A DNA stretch of 38,290 bases from Flavobacterium aeripolare (GTDB taxonomy: Bacteria > Bacteroidota > Bacteroidia > Flavobacteriales > Flavobacteriaceae), in the NCBI RefSeq assembly GCF_013294025.1, contig NZ_JABSNL010000016.1, forward strand, positions 1-38,290, in the 5' to 3' direction. A model generated the notes under the pieces. It was not told the DNA's origin. It did no database searches and was given only the letters and a program-made list of their open reading frames with translations. Shown piece by piece: positions 18,201-26,627 of the stretch (position 1 is the stretch's first letter; every line of letters begins with the position of its first letter). The position numbers and the translations under genes were made by a program.

Positions 18201-18217
18201 GCTTTCGCCAAAGCGAA
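18201..18217. other. Small GC-containing hairpin between lptD and ridA
   Basis: GCTTT-CGCC-AAAGC (18201-18214) and TTCGC-CAAA-GCGAA (18204-18217) are two mutually exclusive folds in the 69-base gap. On the minus (transcribed) strand there is no T tract after it, so it is not a standard terminator. It could tune ridA expression or mRNA stability. Confidence 0.35.
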
Positions 18218-18228
18218 CAATGCATTTA

Positions 18229-20928
18229 TTATCTTGTTGAAGTACTTCTTTTATCCCACTTGATATCACTTAATACGCCTGATTTAATCCCGATAAAGAA
18301 TCCCCAGTTTGCGTTTGTTCCAAAAGGTGTCCAGTTAAAATCCATTCTCCAACTAAGTAAATCTCTTTCAAATCGAAGTTGAGTGTAGGTTACACCATTT
18401 TGTACAAAATCGTAACCGGTAGAGATACCTGCCTTCCATTTTGGGGTAAGATCAGCATTAGCAGAGATCATAATTGAATTACCTATTATTTCGCGCTCTC
18501 TGTTGTTGTTTCCATAGGTTAGCGAATAGGCAAATGTCATGTCCCAAGGAAGCTTAGAATTAAAGAACTCAGATATTACATCTTCTCCTGCATCTTCACC
18601 CTCATCGTCAAACTGACTAGTTCTGTTATTATTGACAGTGTTTCTACCAAATAAGTCATCCTCTCGTCCACCATTACGCTGTGTTTGGTCGTCTTTATTG
18701 TTTTTGTTTTTATCCTTTTGCTGACTTGATATAGAATAATTCAAGGTCATATTAGCACTAGTCATTCGAAACAAACTACCACCATTATCAATATTAAAAG
18801 TGTTGATTCTAGTACCTGAATTGTCAATAGCATACGGGTCTAAGGTTGCTCCAAAATTCACATTCATTTTGTCTTTAAATAATTGGGTTCCTCCGCTCAC
18901 ACGCACCGGAGACCAGGCTAATGATGTGACACCATCGGCATCTAGATTGTAGCTAGTAGACAAGTTTAAATTGTTTAATAGCATGATTTTTTTAGGCTCT
19001 GTTTTTGTACTGTCAGAGTCGCGTACTTTAGCCTCAAAGGTGTTGCTTAAATCAATTCCCAATACATTAGAATTTGTCAATCCCGGTGCTCCAAAGATTC
19101 CTCCTTCAAAGCGCGTATACTGCTTGTTAATAGTTCCTGTACCGTCGCTATCATAAGTGTCGTAATATTTTTCAAAACTTGGAGTGTAGCCATAAGATAT
19201 AGATGGTCGCATGACGTGGCGTATTGACTGGATTTTTTTGTCTTCGCCAAAATTAAAAGTACCGTATATCGTAGTACCTACACTTGAGGAAAAAGAATAG
19301 GTTCTATAAGCATCAAAACCATTTACAGTTTTGTCTACAACGGTTCCTTGATCAACGTCAAAACTGCGCTCTATTGTTTTGGCATACCATACCTCTTCAT
19401 AATTTACACTGGTAGAAGCACTAAAATATTTAAAAAGTTTGAAGTTAGTACTAAGTGGGATGCTGTGTTGTACGCCCACTTGCGCATCTCTAAACATTTG
19501 CGGTTTAAAAAACAAAGAATCGGTTGTCGTGATACTATTTCTACCACTTAAGTTATATTGTAAGTTGATGTTTTTAAAGAATCCCTTTTTTACATCGTCT
19601 TTCCCTACAAATGGATAAATTCTATCAACACTTACTTGCAATGTAGGTAGCGTCATATTGATAACCTCTGTTTGTGTGTTTTGAGAATGGGTTGCTGATA
19701 GCGACATTCTAACTTGTGGTACAGAGTTAAATGTTTTTGAATAGGAAACAGAAGAACTAAGCGTATTATTCAAGTTAGAACCTACGTTTGCTTGATTAAT
19801 GGACTGCTGGAAATATTTACTACTACCTAAGTTCACAGATGCTGAGAAGGTAGAGTTAGGATTTGCCTTTGTATCTCTAGAATGTGACCATTGTAAATTG
19901 TAAATTTTCTGCTTGGCATAATCTGGAAAACCACGCTCACTTGTTATAAGGTTTTCGTATCTAAAATTGATATTTCCACGATAATTATAGCGCTTAGCAT
20001 AAGAAGATTCAAAACGTAAACCGTAACTTCCATTAGTATAGTAATCGCCTAAAAAAGTTAAGTCGTAATTGTCAGTTAGTGCAAAGTAGTATCCTCCGTT
20101 TTGTAATGAAAAACCTCTAGTGTTTGAATCATTATAACTAGGTAAGATAATACCAGAAACGTTAGTTTCTTTGCTCATAGGGAAATACGCAAAGGGTAGT
20201 GCGATAGGTGTAGGAACATCTGCTATAACCATATTAGTCAAACCAGTTATTACTTTTTTTCCGGGTATAAATTTTACTTTATTTGTTTGAAAATAATATT
20301 CGGGATTATCTACATCTTTTGACGTTGTAAATCGAACACCTTTTAGAAAATAAACCGAGTCATTTTCTTTCTTTGTTACCTGTGCTTTTATTCTAAATTC
20401 TCCTTGATCAGATCTTGAGTTATAAATTAAGGCTTTTTGAGTTTTAAAATTAAAGCGTATTGAGTCAGGCTGAACCTCATTTGCACCCTGTTTAAAGTTG
20501 GGATACTGTGTGTATTTTCCAGTCGAATCTTTAATTCTTCCAGCATACACTTCGTTTTTTTCATAATCGAGAACAATTACACCTGATTTTAACTCGACAT
20601 CTTCATAATATAATTCTGCTTTATCATACAAAGTGATCAATTTTTTCTTTTGATCAATCTTGACATAATTATCAGCCTTGTATTTTACTTTCGAATTTAA
20701 AAAAGTTTTCTTGTCTTTAATACTATCCTTTTTTACGACGATTGTTGGCTTTTTTATAGTGTCCCCTGCATTTATACCCTCTTTTTTAATAGTATCAAGC
20801 GGTATAACCGTTGTCTTTTTAATAGGTATAGTCGAATTTCTCTTAGGGATTTCTTGTGCGCATACGTCAAATGAACCTATAGATAGGAGGAATGCTACTA
20901 AAACGATATTAAATAAGTTTGTCTGCAA
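18229..20928 (-). CDS. lptD: LPS-assembly protein LptD (Bacteroidota type)
   Basis: About 899 residues with a signal peptide ending in A-Q, a Lys/Thr/Ile-rich linker, an OstA/LptA-like jellyroll domain (about 80-220, with repeated units like the Y-D-K-A-E-L-Y-Y-E-D segment) and a C-terminal beta-barrel of alternating aromatic and polar residues. LptD inserts LPS into the outer leaflet with LptE. I place the start at TTG 20928, giving MQTNLF and a compact signal peptide. A longer frame from TTG 20979 is open, but that codon lies inside a TAnnTTTG promoter box, so it cannot be on the transcript. An Asn/Asp-rich insert (about residues 735-770) interrupts the barrel. ridA follows. Confidence 0.88.
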   Translation of the reverse strand: MQTNLFNIVLVAFLLSIGSFDVCAQEIPKRNSTIPIKKTTVIPLDTIKKEGINAGDTIKKPTIVVKKDSIKDKKTFLNSKVKYKADNYVKIDQKKKLITLYDKAELYYEDVELKSGVIVLDYEKNEVYAGRIKDSTGKYTQYPNFKQGANEVQPDSIRFNFKTQKALIYNSRSDQGEFRIKAQVTKKENDSVYFLKGVRFTTSKDVDNPEYYFQTNKVKFIPGKKVITGLTNMVIADVPTPIALPFAYFPMSKETNVSGIILPSYNDSNTRGFSLQNGGYYFALTDNYDLTFLGDYYTNGSYGLRFESSYAKRYNYRGNINFRYENLITSERGFPDYAKQKIYNLQWSHSRDTKANPNSTFSASVNLGSSKYFQQSINQANVGSNLNNTLSSSVSYSKTFNSVPQVRMSLSATHSQNTQTEVINMTLPTLQVSVDRIYPFVGKDDVKKGFFKNINLQYNLSGRNSITTTDSLFFKPQMFRDAQVGVQHSIPLSTNFKLFKYFSASTSVNYEEVWYAKTIERSFDVDQGTVVDKTVNGFDAYRTYSFSSSVGTTIYGTFNFGEDKKIQSIRHVMRPSISYGYTPSFEKYYDTYDSDGTGTINKQYTRFEGGIFGAPGLTNSNVLGIDLSNTFEAKVRDSDSTKTEPKKIMLLNNLNLSTSYNLDADGVTSLAWSPVRVSGGTQLFKDKMNVNFGATLDPYAIDNSGTRINTFNIDNGGSLFRMTSANMTLNYSISSQQKDKNKNNKDDQTQRNGGREDDLFGRNTVNNNRTSQFDDEGEDAGEDVISEFFNSKLPWDMTFAYSLTYGNNNREREIIGNSIMISANADLTPKWKAGISTGYDFVQNGVTYTQLRFERDLLSWRMDFNWTPFGTNANWGFFIGIKSGVLSDIKWDKRSTSTR

Positions 20929-20976
20929 AGGGATAAATGCTATTTTTGTGTAATTATGGCCTGTTTTTTGAACAGT

Positions 20977-21003
20977 CAAACATACAGATTATTTTTTGGC
21001 AAA
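20977..21003 (-). promoter_or_regulatory. Candidate lptD promoter
   Basis: On the minus strand TTTG (21003-21000), a 15-base spacer and TATGTTTG (20984-20977) resemble the -33/-7 pair; the spacer is slightly short. Transcription from about 20970 would give a leader of roughly 40 bases to the TTG at 20928. Confidence 0.5.
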
Positions 21004-21058
21004 AATAATCAAATAAAAAAATTAAGTACTAGTGTTCCATTAAAATTAACTTTAGCAT

Positions 21059-22135
21059 ATGAAAATCAACTATTATGGTTTTTTTCTGATATTTATTACC
21101 ACATTCTTAACGCAATCGCCAGCTTTTGCTCAAGCTAGTGAGAAGTTTACAATTATTTTAGATGCAGGTCATGGAGGGAAAGATCCTGGTAACTCTTACC
21201 ACGGGTTTACAGAAAAAGATATTGCTTTAAAAACCACTTTAAAAGTTGGTGGTTTTCTCAATAAAATAGCTGATGTTGAAGTTATTTATACCCGTACAAC
21301 TGATGTCTTTATCGAATTAGTTAATAGACCCAAGGTGGCAAACAAGGTCAATGCAAATCTTTTTGTCTCTATTCATTGCAATTCAGTTAGAAATTACCAA
21401 CCATATGGTACAGAAACTTTTGTTATGGGGCTTTCTCGTACCGATCTAAATCTAGAAGTAGCTAAAAAAGAAAACTCAGTTATTTTACTTGAAGATAATA
21501 TTAAAGACAACTATCAAGGTTTTGACCCTAATAAACCTGAATCGCTTATTGGTTTAACAATGATGCAGGAAGAAAATTTAAATAACAGCATCATCCTAGC
21601 TAATGAGGTACAAAATAATTTTACTAATAATTTGCAACGCAATTCAAGAGGGATTAAACAACAGCCATTATGGGTACTTGATGCTGCTTACATGCCTAGT
21701 GTTTTAATAGAATTAGGGTTTTTATCGAATAGAGAAGAGGGAGAGTATCTAAACTCTGAGGAAGGTCAAGACCAAATGGCTTTTCAAATAGCAAGTGCGA
21801 TTGTGCAGTATAAAAATAAGTTTTATGGCACAGAAGGTCCCACAGGTTTAGAGTCTAGCGCTCCTAAAATTACTCCAAGGCAAATTCCTGCTGCAACAAC
21901 AGCAACATTAGTTCCTGGCGCTCCTATATATAAGGTGCAATTAATGGCAAGCGAGAAAAATATTGCGATGATTCCTTCAAATTTTAAGGGATTAAACAGT
22001 ATTAGTAATACTTATGATTCGCAATTGTATCGCTATATGTATGGGGAGACAAACAGTGAAGAAGAAGCACAAAGATTAGAAAAAGAAGCTAAGAGTGCTG
22101 GTTTTCCAGACGCATTTGTAACAACTGTGAATTAA
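21059..22135 (+). CDS. N-acetylmuramoyl-L-alanine amidase (Amidase_3) with C-terminal SPOR-like domain, copy 1
   Basis: A 358-residue exported enzyme that cuts the bond between MurNAc and the peptide stem. A signal peptide (1-25, cleavage at FAQ/A) is followed by an Amidase_3 domain with zinc ligands His38 (D-A-G-H-G-G-K-D-P-G), Glu52 (T-E-K-D) and His106 (S-I-H-C-N), and catalytic Glu218 (I-E-L-G-F-L-S-N). A linker leads to Y-K-V-Q-L-M-A-S at about 291, the start of an SPOR-like domain that would bind denuded septal glycan. A weak box, TAACTTTA at 21047-21054, lies almost on the ATG, so the leader may be very short. The next gene is a diverged copy. Confidence 0.93.
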   Translation: MKINYYGFFLIFITTFLTQSPAFAQASEKFTIILDAGHGGKDPGNSYHGFTEKDIALKTTLKVGGFLNKIADVEVIYTRTTDVFIELVNRPKVANKVNANLFVSIHCNSVRNYQPYGTETFVMGLSRTDLNLEVAKKENSVILLEDNIKDNYQGFDPNKPESLIGLTMMQEENLNNSIILANEVQNNFTNNLQRNSRGIKQQPLWVLDAAYMPSVLIELGFLSNREEGEYLNSEEGQDQMAFQIASAIVQYKNKFYGTEGPTGLESSAPKITPRQIPAATTATLVPGAPIYKVQLMASEKNIAMIPSNFKGLNSISNTYDSQLYRYMYGETNSEEEAQRLEKEAKSAGFPDAFVTTVN

Positions 22136-22156
22136 AGTGCGTTCCTAGTGCACTTT
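22134..22156 (+). other. Hairpin between the two amidase genes
   Basis: AAAGTGC (22134-22140) pairs with GCACTTT (22150-22156) around a 9-base loop. It overlaps the stop codon of the first amidase and the GTG at 22148, one of the possible starts of the second. No T tract follows, so it is more likely a processing or attenuation element than a terminator. Confidence 0.4.
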
Positions 22157-22162
22157 GTGTTG

Positions 22163-23359
22163 ATGAAATGCATAAGAATAAGTAAGTTTGTAAAAAAAAA
22201 AAAGATTTTGAAATTACCCTATTCCCATAATATCACTTTAAAGGCATTTCTTTTTATTGCTTTGTCGCTATCTTCATTAACCTACAGTCAATCGCGTAAT
22301 TTTAAAGTTACGCTCGATGCAGGTCATGGAGCACATGATTTTGGTGCTACATATAGAGGACACGTAGAAAAAAACATAGCTCTTGCAATTGTTTTAAAAG
22401 TAGGGAAATTACTGGAGGCAAATTCAAAAATAGACGTTACTTATACTAGAAAAACGGATGTTTTCATCGACTTAGTAGAACGTGCTAATATTGCAAATAG
22501 AGCAAATGCTAACATTTTTGTGTCTATACATTGTAATGCAAACAGAAATACTGCTGCTAGTGGTACCGAAACCTATGTAATGGGTATGAATAAAATTGCA
22601 TCTAATCTTGAGGCTGCAAAAAAGGAAAACTCTGTAATTACATTAGAGAAAGACTATAAAAGAAAATATGAAGGCTATGACCCTAATTCACCAGCGACGA
22701 TGATAGGGATGACGCTAATGCAAGAAGAATATCTAGATAATAGTATTTCTCTCGCGAGTAAGGTGGAAAATGAATTTGAAAAATTAGGTAAAAAAATTAG
22801 AGGAGGCGGAGTAAAACAAGCACCCTTTATGGTTTTGCATAAGGCTTATATGCCTAGAATTTTGATCGAAACCGGATTCATATCTAATTATAGTGAAGGA
22901 AATGTATTAGATTCAGAGGCAGGGCAAAACGAAATTGCAAAAGCAATTACAGATGCTATCCTAAGTTATAAAAGCGAGTACTATGGCAATGGTACGGTAG
23001 AATCGCTTGAAAACAGGCCTTCTACAAGAGCTGCTGCAGAGAGTACTGCTACAAAAACTACAGTAGCTGAGGCAAGTAGAACAGTTTCAAAAGCAACGAA
23101 TAGCGGCGATATTATATTCAAGGTACAAATAGCTGCAAGCAGTAAAAAATTACCACTACTAGCAAGAAATTTTAAAGGACTTAATACGATTTCAATGGAG
23201 AAATCAGGTGCAGCATACAAGTACATGTATGGCGAAACTTCTGATTATAACCAATCTAAAGTTTTATTAAGTCAGGCTAAGGCCAAAGGTTATTCGTCTG
23301 CTTTTTTAATCGCGTTCAAAAACGGAAGGAAAATCAGCATCCAAGAAGCAATTAAATAA
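22163..23359 (+). CDS. N-acetylmuramoyl-L-alanine amidase (Amidase_3) with C-terminal SPOR-like domain, copy 2
   Basis: A paralogue of the preceding gene with the same order: signal sequence ending in T-Y-S-Q, Amidase_3 domain with His55 (D-A-G-H-G), Glu69 (V-E-K-N) and His123 (S-I-H-C-N), the catalytic I-E-T-G-F-I-S-N, an Ala/Thr-rich linker, and an SPOR-like end starting F-K-V-Q-I-A-A-S. Both copies share unusual stretches such as K-K-E-N-S-V-I and Y-M-Y-G-E-T, so they arose by tandem duplication. The start is unsure: GTG 22148 lies in a hairpin, ATG 22163 precedes a 12-A tract (22192-22203), and TTG 22208 after the tract gives MKLPYSHN and the neatest signal peptide. Confidence 0.92.
   Translation: MKCIRISKFVKKKKILKLPYSHNITLKAFLFIALSLSSLTYSQSRNFKVTLDAGHGAHDFGATYRGHVEKNIALAIVLKVGKLLEANSKIDVTYTRKTDVFIDLVERANIANRANANIFVSIHCNANRNTAASGTETYVMGMNKIASNLEAAKKENSVITLEKDYKRKYEGYDPNSPATMIGMTLMQEEYLDNSISLASKVENEFEKLGKKIRGGGVKQAPFMVLHKAYMPRILIETGFISNYSEGNVLDSEAGQNEIAKAITDAILSYKSEYYGNGTVESLENRPSTRAAAESTATKTTVAEASRTVSKATNSGDIIFKVQIAASSKKLPLLARNFKGLNTISMEKSGAAYKYMYGETSDYNQSKVLLSQAKAKGYSSAFLIAFKNGRKISIQEAIK
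22192..22203 (+). repeat. A12 homopolymer at the start of amidase copy 2
   Basis: Twelve A residues code for part of a Lys4 run just before the signal peptide. Slippage by one base would break the frame from ATG 22163 but leave a start at TTG 22208 untouched. Confidence 0.9.
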
Positions 23360-23381
23360 TTACAAGTTGGATATTTTATAT

Positions 23382-23389
23382 TAAATTTG
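23382..23389 (+). promoter_or_regulatory. Possible -7 box before the MCE gene
   Basis: TAAATTTG fits TAnnTTTG 19 bases before the TTG start. The nearest upstream TTG (23367) is only 12 bases away, so this could be a weak internal promoter of the run of genes. Confidence 0.35.
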
Positions 23390-23407
23390 TGCAAAATACT
23401 TTAAATT

Positions 23408-24364
23408 TTGAAACTAACAAGAGAGATTAAGACGGCGATATTGGTTATCGCATCTATACTATTATTTATTTGGGGTTACAGCTTTTTAAAAGGGCGTGAT
23501 TTATTGAGTAGCTACAAGAAATTGTATGTACAATATGATTCAGTTGAGGGACTTTCTTCTTCTGCACCTGTTACTTTAAACGGACTTGCTATAGGTCGTA
23601 TTACTGGGATTACTATAAACCCAAAAACAGGAAAGCTAATTGTTGAAATGCAAATCAAATCTGATTTTCCTATTTCGCAATCAAGTACTGCTACTATTTA
23701 TGAGCCAGGTCTAATTGGTGGAAAGCAAATTGCGATAAATCCTAATCTAGCTGATAATACATCGGCAGCAGATGGTAGTTATTTATCAGGAAATATTAAG
23801 CAAGGTCTTACTGATGCCGTAGGGGAGAAGTTAGTGCCAATTCAAGAAAAGTTGAATAAGTTGATGGGCAACGCTGATCAATTAATTAGTGGTTTCAACA
23901 ATGTACTCGACGAGAAAGCGCAAAATGATTTGAGAAAAAGTTTGGCTGAGTTAAGTTTAACAATGGAACAGTTTCACAAAGCTTCTTTAAGTATGAATAA
24001 TGTGCTTGATGATAACAAAGCACAGGTGAAAGGCGTGGTGACCAACTTTAATAAAATCTCTAAGGATTTTTCAAATATTTCAGATTCGCTTAACAAAGCT
24101 GATATGGGTAAGACCGTACGTAACTTAAATGCAACACTTGCTAAAGTTAATGGACTAGTACAAAACCTAGAAGCTGGAAAAGGAACAATGGGGAAATTAC
24201 TTAAGGATGATGCACTTTATACTAATTTGACTAAGTCTACAAAAGAGTTAGAATTATTGTTACAAGATGTACGTTTATATCCTACAAGATATATTAATGT
24301 TTCAGTCTTCGGAAAAAAGAACAAACCATACAAAGGAGTACCTGCTAACGATACAATTAAATAA
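23408..24364 (+). CDS. MlaD-like MCE-domain protein
   Basis: A 318-residue protein with a single N-terminal membrane anchor (about 10-27, after KLTREIK), an MCE domain (about 38-115, with V-E-G-L-S-S-S-A-P-V and G-x-A-I-G-R-I) and a long helical tail rich in Asn/Lys/Leu that could form a periplasmic bundle. MCE proteins form hexamers carrying lipids between inner and outer membrane; in Proteobacteria MlaD works with MlaE, MlaF and MlaB. No permease or ATPase of that type lies next to it, so partners must be elsewhere. The start is TTG at 23408, 48 bases after the amidase; no ATG fits better. Confidence 0.9.
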   Translation: MKLTREIKTAILVIASILLFIWGYSFLKGRDLLSSYKKLYVQYDSVEGLSSSAPVTLNGLAIGRITGITINPKTGKLIVEMQIKSDFPISQSSTATIYEPGLIGGKQIAINPNLADNTSAADGSYLSGNIKQGLTDAVGEKLVPIQEKLNKLMGNADQLISGFNNVLDEKAQNDLRKSLAELSLTMEQFHKASLSMNNVLDDNKAQVKGVVTNFNKISKDFSNISDSLNKADMGKTVRNLNATLAKVNGLVQNLEAGKGTMGKLLKDDALYTNLTKSTKELELLLQDVRLYPTRYINVSVFGKKNKPYKGVPANDTIK

Positions 24365-24376
24365 AAGTTTTTATAT

Positions 24377-25714
24377 ATGAGTTATTTAGACAACATATTA
24401 TTTGCCATAGTTTTAGGAATAGGTTTTGGATATTTCTTTAATAATATTAGAAAAATTTACCGCAACGTTAATCTTGGTATTGACGTGGACCGTAAAGATA
24501 ATCCACAGGCACGTTGGAAAAACATGGCTATGATTGCATTAGGGCAATCTAAGATGGTGAAAAGACCTGTCGCAGGGATTTTACATATTGTTGTCTATTT
24601 AGGTTTTGTAATTATCAACATTGAATTATTAGAAATCATTATTGATGGTTTGTTTGGAACGCATAGAATTTTTGCTTTCTTGGGTGCTACTTACAATGTA
24701 CTTATAGCCACTTTTGAAATATTGGCGGTTCTAGTACTAGTAGCGGTTGTGATTTTCTGGTTGCGTCGTAATGTTATTCGATTAAAGCGTTTCATGAACA
24801 AAGAGATGGTTGGTTATCCTAAAAATGATGCCAATTACATCTTGTATTTTGAAGTAGTATTGATGACCTTGTTTTTATTAATGAACGCAACAGATTTACA
24901 TCTACAAAATGTCCCTGGTGGATTTTCTCATTTCATAAAAGCAGGATCTTTTCCAATAAGTCAGTTTATCGAGCCAATGTTTAACGGTATGCCAAACGAG
25001 ATTGTAATGATTTTGACAGAAACTTTCTGGTGGATGCATATCATTGGGATATTAGTATTTATGAACTATTTGTACTTTTCTAAACACCTTCATATTTTAT
25101 TAGCTTTCCCTAATACGTATTTTGCAAATTTAGAACCTCAAGGAGAATTTGATAATTTAGCAGCGGTTACTAAAGAGGTTAAAATGATGATGGATCCTAA
25201 TGCTGATCCATTTGCAGCAGCACCCGCTCCAGCTGAAGGGGAGGTTCCAAGTAAATTTGGTGCTAGTGATGTTCAGGATTTAAACTGGGTACAATTGTTG
25301 AATGCATATACTTGTACAGAGTGCGGTAGATGTACTTCTTCATGTCCTGCAAATCAAACAGGTAAAAAGTTATCACCTAGAAAAATTATGATGGACACCC
25401 GCGATCGTCTTGAAGAAGTGGGTAGAAACATCGATAAAAACAAAGGGTTATTTATTCCAGATGAAAAAACATTATTAAATGATTATATCACCCCAGAAGA
25501 ATTGTGGGCCTGTACGTCGTGTAATGCTTGTGTTGAGGAATGTCCGGTAAATATTAGTCCGTTATCAATCATTATGGATATGCGTCGCTACCTTGTTATG
25601 GAGCAAAGTGCTGCCCCTATGCCATTGAATGCAATGATGACTAACATAGAAAATAATGGTGCGCCGTGGCAGTACAACCAGCAAGATCGTTTGAACTGGA
25701 AAGACGAAAACTAA
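24377..25714 (+). CDS. Membrane-bound (Fe-S)-binding protein with two 4Fe-4S clusters (HdrC/E-like)
   Basis: A 445-residue protein. The N-terminal half has about five or six membrane helices with histidines that could ligate haem (for example in G-I-L-H-I-V, T-D-L-H-L and W-W-M-H-I-I). The C-terminal half holds two ferredoxin-type motifs: Cys313/316/319/323 (C-T-E-C-G-R-C-T-S-S-C-P) and Cys379/382/385/389 (C-T-S-C-N-A-C-V-E-E-C-P). The plan resembles HdrE-HdrC or DsrM-DsrK fusions that pass electrons between the quinone pool and a soluble redox enzyme. With the next gene it should make one complex. The physiological donor is unknown; no flavoprotein dehydrogenase is adjacent. Confidence 0.87.
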   Translation: MSYLDNILFAIVLGIGFGYFFNNIRKIYRNVNLGIDVDRKDNPQARWKNMAMIALGQSKMVKRPVAGILHIVVYLGFVIINIELLEIIIDGLFGTHRIFAFLGATYNVLIATFEILAVLVLVAVVIFWLRRNVIRLKRFMNKEMVGYPKNDANYILYFEVVLMTLFLLMNATDLHLQNVPGGFSHFIKAGSFPISQFIEPMFNGMPNEIVMILTETFWWMHIIGILVFMNYLYFSKHLHILLAFPNTYFANLEPQGEFDNLAAVTKEVKMMMDPNADPFAAAPAPAEGEVPSKFGASDVQDLNWVQLLNAYTCTECGRCTSSCPANQTGKKLSPRKIMMDTRDRLEEVGRNIDKNKGLFIPDEKTLLNDYITPEELWACTSCNACVEECPVNISPLSIIMDMRRYLVMEQSAAPMPLNAMMTNIENNGAPWQYNQQDRLNWKDEN

Positions 25715-25780
25715 TACTTTTCGAAAGAAAATTTAATTTATAAACTAAGCTTGCTTTATGCAGCTAAAAATATACATTCA

Positions 25781-26572
25781 ATGTCAGAAAATTTAGTAGT
25801 ACCAACAATGGCAGAAATGCTAGCTCAAGGAAAACAGCCAGAAGTTTTATTCTGGGTGGGATGTGCAGGTAGTTTTGACGATAGAGCTAAGAAAATCACT
25901 AAAGCATTTGTACGTTTGTTAAATCGTTCTAACGTGTCTTTTGCCGTATTAGGAACAGAAGAAAGTTGCACAGGAGATCCTGCTAAAAGAGCGGGTAATG
26001 AGTTTTTGTTTCAAATGCAAGCCATGATGAATATCGAAGTGCTTAATGCTTATGAGGCTAAAAAAATTGTAACTGCTTGTCCACATTGTTTCAATACGTT
26101 GAAAAATGAATACCCGGAATTAGGTGGGCAATATGAAGTAGTTCACCATACCGAATTTTTGAAATCATTGCTAGATGATGGACGCTTAACTATTGAAGGT
26201 GGTCAATTTAAAGGAAAAAGAATTACTTTTCATGATCCATGTTACTTAGGTCGTGCTAATAAAATATATGAAGCTCCTAGAGATCTTATTGCAAAATTAG
26301 ATGTAGAGCTAGTAGAGATGAAACGTTCTAAAGCAAATGGTTTATGCTGTGGTGCTGGTGGAGCACAAATGTTTAAAGATGCTGAGCCAGGAGACAAGGA
26401 AGTAAACGTGCTTAGAACAGAAGATGCTCTTGAAGTTAAACCTGATATTATTGCTGCCGGATGTCCGTTTTGCAATACGATGATGACTGATGGAGTTAAG
26501 AATAAAGAGAAAGAGGCAGACGTTAAGGTAATGGATATTGCTGAGCTTATTGCTAATGCTCAAGACCTATAA
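25781..26572 (+). CDS. CCG-domain (Fe-S)-binding protein (HdrB/LutA-like)
   Basis: A 263-residue soluble protein with two cysteine-rich CCG repeats. The second is complete: Cys154, Cys189-Cys190, Cys228-x2-Cys231. The first is degenerate, with Cys28, a single Cys63 in E-S-C-T-G-D-P-A-K-R, and Cys100-x2-Cys103. Such repeats bind a non-cubane or standard Fe-S cluster in HdrB, GlpC, SdhE and LutA. It is probably the catalytic or electron-relay partner of the preceding membrane Fe-S protein, 66 bases upstream. The start at MSENLVV is an ATG; a TTG ten codons upstream keeps the frame open but adds nothing recognisable. Confidence 0.88.
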   Translation: MSENLVVPTMAEMLAQGKQPEVLFWVGCAGSFDDRAKKITKAFVRLLNRSNVSFAVLGTEESCTGDPAKRAGNEFLFQMQAMMNIEVLNAYEAKKIVTACPHCFNTLKNEYPELGGQYEVVHHTEFLKSLLDDGRLTIEGGQFKGKRITFHDPCYLGRANKIYEAPRDLIAKLDVELVEMKRSKANGLCCGAGGAQMFKDAEPGDKEVNVLRTEDALEVKPDIIAAGCPFCNTMMTDGVKNKEKEADVKVMDIAELIANAQDL

Positions 26573-26627
26573 CATTACAATACAATTAAATATGGTGACT
26601 TAAAAAGGCACCTATAAAAAATATATC

